A stretch of DNA of 64,000 bases from Actinophytocola sp036555685 (GTDB lineage: Bacteria; Actinomycetota; Actinomycetes; Mycobacteriales; Pseudonocardiaceae): assembly GCF_036555685.1 (NCBI RefSeq), contig NZ_DATBKY010000264.1:1-64000 (forward strand). Direction: 5' to 3'. The translations under genes were made by a program, and so were the position numbers. This document shows, one piece after another, positions 25,679-34,194 of this stretch; the first letter of the stretch is position 1, and each line of letters begins with the position of its first letter. The notes under the pieces are model-generated. The model had not been told where the DNA came from. It saw only the letters and a list, made by a program, of their open reading frames with translations, and did not search any database.

Positions 25679-27783
25679 CCAGGAGAGTCGATTCCGGGGA
25701 GACGGAGCAGCGCCGGCTGCTGCGTCGCGGGCGGCTCGTGGCACGGCTGCTGCTCGTCTGGGTTCTCGTCGTGCTCGCGTTGCACCTCCTCGACCTGGCG
25801 CTCGAGGACTTCGCGATGCCGCACTGGTGGCAGCCGGTGGTCTTCGCCGCGCTGTACGGCCTGCTGACCGCCGTGGTCTGGCCGCTGGCGCTGCGGGTGG
25901 CGCTGCCGCTCGCGGTGTTCACCCTCGGGCTCGGCTCGTTCGTGCTGCTCGGCGGCGCGCTGCTGGCCCTCTCGTTCGTGGTGCCGGGCGTGCTCGTCGC
26001 GAACCTGCGCACGGCGGTCGTCGTGGTGCTGGTCGTGTCGGCGGTCGGCGCGGTCGTGAGCAGCGTGCTGGCGCTGGACGAGGACGAGCTGTTCTTCCGC
26101 CGCGCGGCCCGCCGCATGCGCCGGGGCGAGGGCGTCGGCGAGGAGGTCCCGCCCGGCGTCCTGCTGCTGCAGATCGACGGGCTGGGTTTCGACACCGTGC
26201 GCCGCGGGATCCGCGACGGGGACCTGCCGACGCTCGCGCGCTGGCTCGCCGAGGGCAGCCACGCGCTCACCGACTGGCACTGCGACTGGAGCTCGCAGAC
26301 CGGGGCGAGCGTGTGCGCGCTGCTGCACGGGTCCAATGAGGACATTCTCGGCTTCCGGTGGTACGAGAAGGACCGGGACCACGTGATGGCGTGCGCGCAC
26401 CCGGCCGACGCCGCGGAGATCGAGCGCCGGCACTCGAACGGGCGCGGCCTGCTCGCCGGTGGCGGGGCCGCGCGCGGTGGCCTCTTCAGCGGCGACGCCG
26501 ACCACACGAGCCTGACGATGAGCCGGGTCCCGTTCCTCGCCCACCACAAGCGAACCGACGGCGTGGGCAGCGGCTACTACGCGTACTTCGCCAACCCGGC
26601 CAACCTGCTGCGCACGGCCGGCTCCGCGCTCGTCGACGTGCTCCGGGAGATCTCCGCGTCCACGCGCCAGCGCCGTGCCGGGGTGCAGCCGCGGGTCAAG
26701 CGTGGCGGCTTCTACCCGTTCGCCAGGGCGGGGACCACGGTCATCGCCCGCGATCTCGTCGTCTCCGCGATCATCGGCGACATGCTGGCCGGCCGCCCGG
26801 TCGTGTACGCGGACTTCCTCGGCTACGACGAGGTGGCCCACCACACCGGGATCGAGCGGTTCGACGCGCTGGCCGTCATCCGGGCCATCGACCAGCAGAT
26901 CGGCCGGCTGCACCGGGCCGCCCGGCTCGCGCCGCGGCCCTACCGGCTCGTCGTGCTCTCCGACCACGGCGTGACCCAGGGCCAGGCGTTCACCGACCGG
27001 TTCGGCGAGTCGGTCGAGGCGCTCGTCGGCCGGTTGTGCGGCGCGGAGCCGGGGCCGCGGCGGCGCACGCGCCACAACCCGAAGCCGATCGGCGGCTGGC
27101 AGCTCAACGCGGCCATGGCCGCCGCCGCGGGTGCCGGACCGATCGCGCGCACGTTGCGGGCCCGGGCCGACCGCGCCCACGCCAGGCCGGAGCGCCACCG
27201 CGCGCCCGGCGGCGAGCCGGGCGCGGTGGCCAGGGCGGCGCCGGGCGTCGTGGTGGTCGTGTCCGGGCACGTGGCCATGGTGTCGTTCACCGAGCACGCC
27301 GGCCGGGTCGAGCTGGAGACCATCGAGCAGGAGTTTCCGGAGCTGCTGCCCGCGCTCGCCGACCATCCCGGCGTCGGCTTCGTCCTGGTGCGCAGCGCGA
27401 AGTCGGGCCCGATGGTGCTCGGCCGCGACGGGGCGCGCCGCCTCGCCGACGACTCGGTCACCGGCGCCGACCCGCTCGAGGGCTACGGCGAGCTGGCGGC
27501 CGACCTCATCCGCCGCACCGACGGCTTCCCGCACTGCCCGGACCTGCTGATCAACAGCCGCTACACGCCCGCCAGCGACGACGCGTCCCCGTTCGAGCCG
27601 CACGTCGGCTCGCACGGCGGGCTCGGCGGCGGCCAGTCCCGCGGCTTCCTGCTCTACCCCGCGGAGCTGCCCGGCCCCGGCAAGATCGTCGGCGCGGAGG
27701 AGCTGCACCGTGTCGTGCGCGGCTGGCTCACCCACCTCGGCCACCCCGAGCCCGCGGAACCGGACATCGCGTACAGCACGTAG
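25675..27783 (+). CDS. Membrane-anchored alkaline-phosphatase-superfamily protein with holin-like N-terminus
   Basis: 702 residues. Residues about 20-135 carry four membrane helices (MPHWWQPVVFAALYGLLTAVVWPLALRV and following, resembling the phage-holin/DUF-type superfamily helices), and residues 160-690 form an alkaline phosphatase/phosphodiesterase-type domain: LLLQIDGLGFDT (first metal Asp and Thr at the nucleophile position), YADFLGYDEVAHHTG (Asp/His metal ligands), and VVLSDHGVTQGQAF (DH ligands), with GSHGGLGGGQSRGF near the end. The active site should face outward. It is the third gene of the MBL-DedA operon. Likely substrate is a lipid head group, nucleotide or polyprenyl phosphate, not readable from sequence. 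Confidence 0.88.
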   Translation: MTRRVDSGETEQRRLLRRGRLVARLLLVWVLVVLALHLLDLALEDFAMPHWWQPVVFAALYGLLTAVVWPLALRVALPLAVFTLGLGSFVLLGGALLALSFVVPGVLVANLRTAVVVVLVVSAVGAVVSSVLALDEDELFFRRAARRMRRGEGVGEEVPPGVLLLQIDGLGFDTVRRGIRDGDLPTLARWLAEGSHALTDWHCDWSSQTGASVCALLHGSNEDILGFRWYEKDRDHVMACAHPADAAEIERRHSNGRGLLAGGGAARGGLFSGDADHTSLTMSRVPFLAHHKRTDGVGSGYYAYFANPANLLRTAGSALVDVLREISASTRQRRAGVQPRVKRGGFYPFARAGTTVIARDLVVSAIIGDMLAGRPVVYADFLGYDEVAHHTGIERFDALAVIRAIDQQIGRLHRAARLAPRPYRLVVLSDHGVTQGQAFTDRFGESVEALVGRLCGAEPGPRRRTRHNPKPIGGWQLNAAMAAAAGAGPIARTLRARADRAHARPERHRAPGGEPGAVARAAPGVVVVVSGHVAMVSFTEHAGRVELETIEQEFPELLPALADHPGVGFVLVRSAKSGPMVLGRDGARRLADDSVTGADPLEGYGELAADLIRRTDGFPHCPDLLINSRYTPASDDASPFEPHVGSHGGLGGGQSRGFLLYPAELPGPGKIVGAEELHRVVRGWLTHLGHPEPAEPDIAYST

Positions 27784-27817
27784 TTAAGGCCAATTGATAA
27801 GTCTATTGTTAGTAGTT

Positions 27818-28255
27818 GTGGGACTCCGGAACGGCGAAGCGGCCGAGCTGGGTGCGGCGCTGCGCCTGTCGGTCGGCCGCATCACGCGGCGGCTGCGCCA
27901 GGCGCACGCGGTCGGCGACATCTCCCTGTCCGGCGTGTCGGTGCTGCACCGGCTCACCGAGGGCGCCGACTCACCGGGCTCGCTCGCAGAGCTGGAACAC
28001 GTGCGGCCGCAGGCGATGGCGGCCACGCTCGCCGCGCTGGAGGAGCGCGGGCTCGTGGCGCGCGGCCAGGACGCCTCGGACGGCAGGCGAGCGGTCATGA
28101 CGATCACCGAACGGGGGCGCGAGGTGCTGCGGGAACGTCGATCGGAGTCCGAGCAACGGCTGGCGAAGGTGCTCGGCGCCGAGTTCAGCCCGGCCGAGCG
28201 GCGCGCGCTCGCGGCCGTCCTGCCCCTGCTCGACAGGCTGGCGGAGAGGCTGTGA
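27818..28255 (+). CDS. MarR family transcriptional regulator
   Basis: 145 residues, winged helix-turn-helix MarR protein: LSVGRITRRLRQ, VSVLHRLTEG, LAELEHVRPQAMAATLAALEERGLVARGQD (recognition helix) and the wing DGRRAVMTITERGREVL. GTG 27818 fits the family N-terminus; the AT-rich stretch directly before it (27784-27817) probably contains the promoter and could give a leaderless transcript. It lies 100 bp upstream of the MFS exporter and in the same direction, the usual set-up for a drug-responsive repressor of an efflux pump. Confidence 0.88.
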   Translation: MGLRNGEAAELGAALRLSVGRITRRLRQAHAVGDISLSGVSVLHRLTEGADSPGSLAELEHVRPQAMAATLAALEERGLVARGQDASDGRRAVMTITERGREVLRERRSESEQRLAKVLGAEFSPAERRALAAVLPLLDRLAERL

Positions 28256-28310
28256 GCGAGCTTGCGAGCGAACCGTTGATCCTGAGCGAGCCTGCGAGCG
28301 AACGATTGAT
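28252..28310 (+). repeat. Two tandem 29-bp GAGCGAG-type repeat units
   Basis: Two copies, 28252-28280 and 28282-28310, match at 25 of 29 positions; the unit contains GAGCGAGC(T/C)TGCGAGCGAA followed by a short TTGAT end. The first copy overlaps the MarR stop codon. The unit looks like an imperfect inverted/direct GAGCGA repeat, seemingly a small dispersed intergenic element of this group of Actinobacteria. Confidence 0.75.
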
Positions 28311-28355
28311 ACAGGGCGACCGCGAGCGGCTCGACCGAGCCGGCGAGGGGGAGCC

Positions 28356-30086
28356 GTGAGCCGCGCGGAGCGGTTACGCGACCTGCCCATCGGCCCGAAC
28401 TACAAGTGGATCGCCCTGTCCAACACCACGCTGGGCGTGCTGATCGCGACGATGGACGCCTCCATCGTGATCATCTCGCTCCCGGCGATCTTCCGCGGCA
28501 TCGGCCTCGACCCGCTCGCGCCCGGCAACATCGGCTACCTGCTCTGGATGATCCTGGGCTACCTGCTGGTGTCGGCCGTGCTCGTGGTGGTCCTCGGCCG
28601 GCTCGGCGACATGTTCGGCCGGGTCCGGATCTACAACCTCGGGTTCCTCATCTTCGCGATCGCCTCGGTGGCGCTCTCGCTCGATCCCTTCTACGGCGGC
28701 GCGGGTGCGATGTGGCTGATCCTGTGGCGGATCGTCCAGGCGTTCGGCGGATCGATGCTGACCGCGAACTCGGCGGCGATCCTCACCGACGCCTTCCCCG
28801 CCCGGCAGCGCGGCATGGCGCTCGGCATCAACCAGATCACCGCCCTCGCCGGCCAGTTCCTCGGCCTGCTCGCCGGCGGCCTGCTCGCGGTGGTCCACTG
28901 GCGTGCGGTCTTCTGGGTCAGCGTGCCGATCAGCGTGGCCGGCACGATCTGGTCGTACCTGAGCCTGCGCGAGACCGCGTCCGGGCGGCGCAGCCGCATC
29001 GACTGGCTGGGCAACGTCACGTTCGCCGCCGGCGCGGGCGTCCTGCTGGCGGGCATCACGTACGGCATCCAGCCCTACGGCGGCAGCCCGACCGGCTGGG
29101 GCAACCCGATGGTGCTCGCCGGCGTGTTCGGCGGCCTCGCCCTGCTCGCGCTGTTCTGTTTCGTCGAGACGCGGGTCGCGGAGCCGATGTTCAACCTCGC
29201 GCTGTTCCGGGTGCGCGCGTTCGCGGCCGGCAACATCGCCGCGCTGCTGACCGCGATCGCCCGTGGCGGGCTGCAGTTCATGCTGATCATCTGGCTGCAG
29301 GGCATCTGGCTGCCGCTGCGCGGCTACGACTACGCGGACACACCGCTGTGGGCCGGCATCTTCATGCTGCCGCTGACGTTCGGGTTCCTGCTCGCCGGCC
29401 CGATCTCGGGCTACCTCTCCGACCGGTTCGGCGCCCGCCTGTTCTCCACCCTCGGTCTGTGCCTCGTGGCCTGCTCGTTCGTCGGGCTGCTCCTGCTGCC
29501 GACGGACTTCGACTACCTCACGTTCGCCGCGTTGTTGCTGCTCAGCGGGCTGGGGCAGGGGATGTTCTCCGCGCCGAACACGTCGTCGATCATGGGCTCG
29601 GTGCCGCCGGAACACCGCGGGGTGGCGTCGGGCATGCGCTCCACGTTCCAGAACTCCGGCACGGCGCTGTCCATCGGCGTGTTCTTCGCGCTGATGATCT
29701 CGGGGCTCGCGTCGTCCCTGCCGGCGACGCTGAGCAGCGGCCTGCAGGCGCACGGCGTGCCGGCCGAGACCGCGCACCACGTGGCGTCGTTACCGCCGGT
29801 CAGCACGCTGTTCGCGACGTTCCTCGGCAACAACCCGGTCGAGCACCTGCTGGGGCCGGCGGTATTGGGTGACCTGCCGGCCGCCCAGCGGGAGACGCTC
29901 ACCGGCTACACGTTCTTCCCGCACCTGGTCTCCGAGCCGTTCCACCACGGGCTCGTGATCGTGTTCGGTGTGGCCGCCGCGATGGCCGTCGTCGCCGCGA
30001 TCGCGTCCGCGCTACGCGGCGGTCACCGGGACACCGGGGAGGTCAGGGACGCTCTGGCATCGTCAGCCACAGGATCAGGTAGATGA
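28356..30086 (+). CDS. MFS drug:H+ antiporter of the DHA2 (EmrB/QacA) type
   Basis: 576 residues with 14 predicted membrane helices. Family marks: NTTLGVLIATMDASIVIISLPAIF in helix 1 (motif D1), VVVLGRLGDMFGRVRIYNLGF (motif A), LILWRIVQAFGGSMLTANSAAI (motif B) and ALGINQITALAGQFLGLLAGGLL (motif C). The C-terminal cytoplasmic tail is short. It should export drugs or metabolites. GTG start with GAGGGGGAG upstream. Its last 44 bases overlap the convergent PspC gene. The MarR gene upstream is the probable regulator. Confidence 0.93.
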   Translation: MSRAERLRDLPIGPNYKWIALSNTTLGVLIATMDASIVIISLPAIFRGIGLDPLAPGNIGYLLWMILGYLLVSAVLVVVLGRLGDMFGRVRIYNLGFLIFAIASVALSLDPFYGGAGAMWLILWRIVQAFGGSMLTANSAAILTDAFPARQRGMALGINQITALAGQFLGLLAGGLLAVVHWRAVFWVSVPISVAGTIWSYLSLRETASGRRSRIDWLGNVTFAAGAGVLLAGITYGIQPYGGSPTGWGNPMVLAGVFGGLALLALFCFVETRVAEPMFNLALFRVRAFAAGNIAALLTAIARGGLQFMLIIWLQGIWLPLRGYDYADTPLWAGIFMLPLTFGFLLAGPISGYLSDRFGARLFSTLGLCLVACSFVGLLLLPTDFDYLTFAALLLLSGLGQGMFSAPNTSSIMGSVPPEHRGVASGMRSTFQNSGTALSIGVFFALMISGLASSLPATLSSGLQAHGVPAETAHHVASLPPVSTLFATFLGNNPVEHLLGPAVLGDLPAAQRETLTGYTFFPHLVSEPFHHGLVIVFGVAAAMAVVAAIASALRGGHRDTGEVRDALASSATGSGR

Positions 30087-30228
30087 CGAACTGCGGCCCG
30101 GGCAGCAGGCAGGAGAGCACGAAGAGCAGCCGGACCGTGCTGGCCTTCCAGCCGTAACGGTCCGCGATCCCCGCGCACACGCCGGCGATCATCCGCCCGG
30201 TTCGGGGCCTGGACAAGGTCGTGGTCAT
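30043..30228 (-). CDS. Small PspC-domain membrane protein
   Basis: 61 residues: RTGRMIAGVCAGIADRYGWKASTVRLLFVLS followed by a second hydrophobic helix, the PspC domain in its minimal form. It starts at an ATG with GGAG upstream and overlaps the MFS gene end on the other strand. PspC proteins are inner-membrane components of envelope-stress (phage-shock) responses; stand-alone PspC proteins of about 60 residues are common in Actinobacteria. Confidence 0.88.
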   Translation of the reverse strand: MTTTLSRPRTGRMIAGVCAGIADRYGWKASTVRLLFVLSCLLPGPQFVIYLILWLTMPERP

Positions 30229-30404
30229 GCTGTTCCGCCTCTCCGGAATCTCTACTTGTGGTCACCGCGGTTGGTGCGGTGTGTTCGGCAGCCACGCGGC
30301 TCGCACATCGCGGTCATGACTCGATCATCCAGTCGTGAGGGCCTGCTGACCTCGGTGATTCCCCTGATTCGTACCCTGACCTGCGCACCACCAAACGGTG
30401 CAAC

Positions 30405-30421
30405 GTGTATACGGTATGCAC
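30405..30421. promoter_or_regulatory. Operator-like palindrome before the aldehyde dehydrogenase
   Basis: GTGTATACGGTATGCAC is an inverted repeat (GTGTATAC / GTATGCAC around one base, one mismatch) lying 5-21 bp upstream of the ATG at 30426. Palindromes with a GTATAC core are typical operators for GntR-type repressors; the TATAC also overlaps a possible -10 region. No regulator gene sits next to it. Confidence 0.5.
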
Positions 30422-30425
30422 TACG

Positions 30426-31796
30426 ATGGCCAACATGTACACACTGACCAACCCGGCGACGGGCGACCTCGTCGAGGAAGTGCCGAACGCGACCGACGAG
30501 GAGATCCAGGCGGCCATCGAGCGCGTGCACACCGGGTACGCGTCGTGGCGGCAGCGATCGGTCGCGGAGCGCGCCAAGATCGTCTCCCGGGCGGCGGAGC
30601 TGTTCGCCGAGCGGGCCGACGAGCTGGCCGAGACCATGACCCTGGAGATGGGCAAGCGCGTCAACGAGGGCCGCGGCGAGATCGGCGTCGTGGTCGACAT
30701 CTTCGACTACTACGCCGACAACGCCGCCGACCTGCTCGCCGACGAGCCCATGTCGGTCAAGGGCGGCGAGGCCGTCATCGTGAAGCAGCCGATCGGCGCG
30801 CTGCTCGGCGTCATGCCGTGGAACTTCCCGTGCTACCAGGTGGCCCGCTTCGTGGCGCCGAACCTGGTGCTCGGCAACACGATCGTGCTCAAGCACGCCT
30901 CGATCTGCCCGCGCTCGGCCGCGGCCATCGAGAAGGTGCTGCACGACGCCGGCGTACCCGACGACGTGTACGTCAACCTCTTCGCCTCGAGCAGGCAGAT
31001 CCCGTCGATCATCGCCGACGACCGGATCGCCGGGGTGTCGCTCACCGGCAGCGAGAACGCGGGCATCGCGGTCGCGGCCGAGGCGGGCAAGCATCTCAAG
31101 CGGACGGTCCTGGAGCTCGGCGGGTCCGACCCGCTGCTCGTGCTCGACACCGACGACATCGACGAGACCGTGAAGGCCACGGCGACCTCCCGGATGCGCA
31201 ACTGCGGCCAGTCCTGCAACGCCCCGAAGCGGATGATCGTGCTGGCCGACATCTACGACGACTACGTGGACCGGCTCGTGAAGCACGTGCCGGACCAGTT
31301 CGTGCCCGGCGACCCGGGCGACCCCAAGGTGAAGTTCGGGCCGCTGTCGTCGGTCTCCGCCGCGGACGAGGTGGCGGGACAGGTCGCGAAGGCGGTCGAG
31401 CAGGGCGCGACGCTGCGCACCGGCGGCAAGCGGGTCGACGGCCCGGGCGCGTTCCTCGAGCCGACCGTGCTGACCGACGTGACGCCGGAGATGGACGCCT
31501 ATCGCGAGGAGATCTTCGGCCCCGTGATCGTCGTGTACCGCGCGGCGGACGACGACGAGGCCGTGGCGATCGCCAACGACAGCCCGTTCGGGCTCGGCGC
31601 GAGCGTGTGGGGCACCGACCCCGAGCGCAACCGCCGCGTGGCCGAGCGGATCGAGGCGGGCATGGTGTACCTCAACAGCGCGGGCGGCTCGCAGGCCGAC
31701 CTGCCGTTCGGCGGCATCAAGCGCTCCGGCATCGGCCGCGAGCTCGGCCCGGCCGGCATCGAGGAGTTCATGAACAAGAAGGCGATCCGCCTGTAG
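30426..31796 (+). CDS. NAD(P)-dependent succinate-semialdehyde-type aldehyde dehydrogenase
   Basis: 456 residues, aldehyde dehydrogenase family. PWNFPCYQVARFVAPNLVLGNTIVLKHA is the cofactor loop, VSLTGSENAG the Rossmann Gly region, VLELGGSDPLLV holds the general-base Glu, and RMRNCGQSCNAPKRM holds the nucleophile Cys; ITGPK-type PIGALLGV and GGIKRSGIGRELGP complete the signature. The short 456-residue form matches the SSADH (gabD2-like) subgroup. ATG 30426 is preferred; ATG 30435 is possible. Role: NAD(P)+-linked oxidation of succinate semialdehyde or a similar aldehyde in amine, GABA or putrescine degradation. Confidence 0.9.
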   Translation: MANMYTLTNPATGDLVEEVPNATDEEIQAAIERVHTGYASWRQRSVAERAKIVSRAAELFAERADELAETMTLEMGKRVNEGRGEIGVVVDIFDYYADNAADLLADEPMSVKGGEAVIVKQPIGALLGVMPWNFPCYQVARFVAPNLVLGNTIVLKHASICPRSAAAIEKVLHDAGVPDDVYVNLFASSRQIPSIIADDRIAGVSLTGSENAGIAVAAEAGKHLKRTVLELGGSDPLLVLDTDDIDETVKATATSRMRNCGQSCNAPKRMIVLADIYDDYVDRLVKHVPDQFVPGDPGDPKVKFGPLSSVSAADEVAGQVAKAVEQGATLRTGGKRVDGPGAFLEPTVLTDVTPEMDAYREEIFGPVIVVYRAADDDEAVAIANDSPFGLGASVWGTDPERNRRVAERIEAGMVYLNSAGGSQADLPFGGIKRSGIGRELGPAGIEEFMNKKAIRL

Positions 31797-31826
31797 CCGC
31801 GCCGCGGCGCACCCTATTGTCGCGCC

Positions 31827-34118
31827 GTGACGAAGTTGATCGACGCGCCGCGGCGCGTGCTCGCCGGCCTCGCCGTGCTGGCGGTGCTGGCGGTGGCGGT
31901 CGTGGTGCACTCGCTCACCGAGCGGGGCGTCGGGCCCGCACCGGGCTCGGCCCCCGCCGGCGAGTTCAGCGCCGAGCGCGCGATGGTCCACTTGACACGG
32001 TTCGCCGGGGAGCCGCGCCCGCTCGGCAGCCCGGCGAACGACCGCACGCTGGACTACCTCACCGGCGAGCTCCGGTCCGCCGGGCTGGACGTCGAGGTCC
32101 AGCACTCGGTCGGCGCCGAGGCGGGGGACGGGCTCGCCGCGTTCGGCAGGGTCGACAACATCGTCGCCACGCTGCGTGGCACGGATCCAACCGGGACGGT
32201 GCTCCTCGCCGCCCACCACGACTCGGTCGGGATGGGCCCGGGCGCGGCCGACGACGGCGCCGCGGTGGCCGCGCTGCTGGAGACCGTCCGCGCGCTGCGC
32301 ACCGGCGACGCACCGCGCAACGACCTCGTGCTGCTGATCACCGACGGCGAGGAGGACGGGCTGCTCGGCGCGGACGCGTTCGTGCGCGAGCACCCGCTCG
32401 GCAGCCGGGGCGGGGTGGTGCTCAACTTCGAGGCGCGCGGCGTGCGTGGGCCGTCGCTGATGTTCGAGACGTCCCGGGACAACGCCGGCCTCGTCGACGT
32501 GTTCACCGACGCGGCGCCGCACCCCCGTGGCGACTCGTCGATGGTCGAGGTCTACCGGCTGCTGCCGAACAACACCGACTTCACGCCCCTGTCGGCGGGC
32601 GGCTTCGACGGGCTGAACTTCGCCTTCATCGAAGGCGCCGCCCGCTACCACACCGCCGGCGACTCGATCGCGAACCTGGACCGCGGGAGCCTGCAGCACC
32701 ACGGCGAGAACATGCTGGCGCTCGCCCGCGCGCTGGGCGGCACGGACCTGCGGACGCTGCGGACCGACCACGACGACACGTACTTCCGGGTCCTGGGCGT
32801 GCCGGTCGGCTACCCGAACGGCCTGGTCTGGCCGCTCGCGGTGCTGGCCGTGCTCCTGGTGGGGCTGCTGACGTGGCTCGCCCGGCGGCGGGGCCTGGTG
32901 ACGGTGCCGCGCGTGCTCGCCGGCGCGGCGTCGGCGCTGGTGCCGCTGGCGGTCGCGTTCGGTTTGGGGCAGCTGGTGTGGACGGTGCTGGTGTGGGTGC
33001 GGCCGGCCTACGAGAGCGCGGAGGGGCTGCTGCACCGGCCGGAGGCATACCACGTGGCGATGCTGCTGGCCGGTGTCGTGGCGCTGCTCGCCTGGTACCA
33101 GCTGCTGCGCAGGCGGCTCGGGCCCGCGGCGCTGGCGGTCGGCGGGCTGGCGTGGCCGGCGCTGCTCGCGGTGGCGTGCGCCGGGCTCGCCCCGGGTGCG
33201 TCGTTCCTGTTCGTCGTCCCGGTGTTGTTCGCCTCGGCGGGGTACCTCGTGGCGCTGCTGCTGGACCGTCCACTGTGGTCCGTGGCCGCGGTGGCGCTCG
33301 GGCTCGTCGTCGGTGCCGCGCTGCTCCTGTACTTCGGGTACATGGTGTTCGTCGCGGTCGGGCTGACGCTCGGCGGTGCCGGACCGGTGTTCGTCGTCCT
33401 CTTCGGACTGCTGGCGCTGCCGGTGGTCGAGCTGCTGGCGCCGTCCTCGCGCCGCGGGGCCGTGCTCGTGCCGTCGGTGGTGGCGGTCCTCGTCGTGGTG
33501 GCGGTGGCCGCCGGCGTGGTGATCGACCGGCCGGACGCGGAGCACCCGGCGGCGAGCCACCTCGCGTACGTGCTCGACGCCGACGAGGGCAAGGCGTACT
33601 GGGTGAGCGCGGACCGCGAGCCGGCCCGGTGGACCGCGCGGTACGTGCACGGGCGGGACACCCGCGGCCTGCCGGCCGGCTACGCGCGTGGAGACCTGTG
33701 GACGGGCGAGGCGCCCGCGCTCGACCTGGCCGGTCCACAGGTCGAGGTCCGGTCGCGCACCGCGGGCACGGTCACCTTCCGGGTCGCGTCCCGCCGGGCG
33801 GCGTCGCGGCTGACGCTCCGCCTGGACGCGCCGATCACGCGGGTCACGGCGACCGCGCCCGGCAGCGCCGCGGCAACCGTCGCGGTCGAGGGCACCCGCA
33901 CGGGCACCTGGCCCGGTGAGATCCGCTTCCGCGACCTGCCGGCCGAGGGCGTCGAGCTGACCGTCCACACGAGAGCGACGCAGGTGACGGCCCTGGACGA
34001 GACCCGCGGGCTCGCCGACGTGCCGGGGTTCCGCCCGCGCCCGCCGGGCCTGACGGCCGCCCCGCGCGACGACGTCGACCTCCTGTCGGTGGGCCGTACC
34101 TACGACCTGGCGCGGTGA
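31827..34118 (+). CDS. M28-family metallopeptidase with polytopic membrane domain
   Basis: 763 residues. One N-terminal helix (VLAGLAVLAVLAVAVVV) precedes an extracytoplasmic M28 peptidase domain: HFTRF-like start, AAHHDSVGMGPGAADDGAAV (zinc His and bridging Asp), TDGEEDGLLGADAF (Glu pair), and TAGDS with a preceding His. From about residue 330 there are roughly eight membrane helices, then a beta-rich C-terminal domain. The layout resembles ER aminopeptidase/Vps70-type M28 proteins. Probably an aminopeptidase acting outside the membrane; substrate unknown. GTG start; nothing else in the intervals suggests an operon. Confidence 0.85.
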   Translation: MTKLIDAPRRVLAGLAVLAVLAVAVVVHSLTERGVGPAPGSAPAGEFSAERAMVHLTRFAGEPRPLGSPANDRTLDYLTGELRSAGLDVEVQHSVGAEAGDGLAAFGRVDNIVATLRGTDPTGTVLLAAHHDSVGMGPGAADDGAAVAALLETVRALRTGDAPRNDLVLLITDGEEDGLLGADAFVREHPLGSRGGVVLNFEARGVRGPSLMFETSRDNAGLVDVFTDAAPHPRGDSSMVEVYRLLPNNTDFTPLSAGGFDGLNFAFIEGAARYHTAGDSIANLDRGSLQHHGENMLALARALGGTDLRTLRTDHDDTYFRVLGVPVGYPNGLVWPLAVLAVLLVGLLTWLARRRGLVTVPRVLAGAASALVPLAVAFGLGQLVWTVLVWVRPAYESAEGLLHRPEAYHVAMLLAGVVALLAWYQLLRRRLGPAALAVGGLAWPALLAVACAGLAPGASFLFVVPVLFASAGYLVALLLDRPLWSVAAVALGLVVGAALLLYFGYMVFVAVGLTLGGAGPVFVVLFGLLALPVVELLAPSSRRGAVLVPSVVAVLVVVAVAAGVVIDRPDAEHPAASHLAYVLDADEGKAYWVSADREPARWTARYVHGRDTRGLPAGYARGDLWTGEAPALDLAGPQVEVRSRTAGTVTFRVASRRAASRLTLRLDAPITRVTATAPGSAAATVAVEGTRTGTWPGEIRFRDLPAEGVELTVHTRATQVTALDETRGLADVPGFRPRPPGLTAAPRDDVDLLSVGRTYDLAR

Positions 34119-34194
34119 CGAACCGGCGACACCGCCGTCATCGCGGACCCGCCGCATCCGGCGGCCGGCGCGCCGACCTCACCGATCGGCACCG

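Noticed and set aside
30398..33919. A 1173-codon plus-strand open frame
   Set aside because: It runs out of frame across the dehydrogenase and peptidase genes and consists almost only of Arg/Ala/Gly; a shadow frame.
30252..34157. A 1301-codon open frame on the minus strand
   Set aside because: It is antisense to an aldehyde dehydrogenase and an M28 peptidase with clear motifs; long antisense frames are expected at this GC content, and its composition (Arg/His/Asp-rich, no motif) is not protein-like.
34149..34164. CCGCCG-CATC-CGGCGG hairpin between convergent genes
   Set aside because: Six-base stem without a T-tract in a GC-rich setting; too weak to call a terminator.
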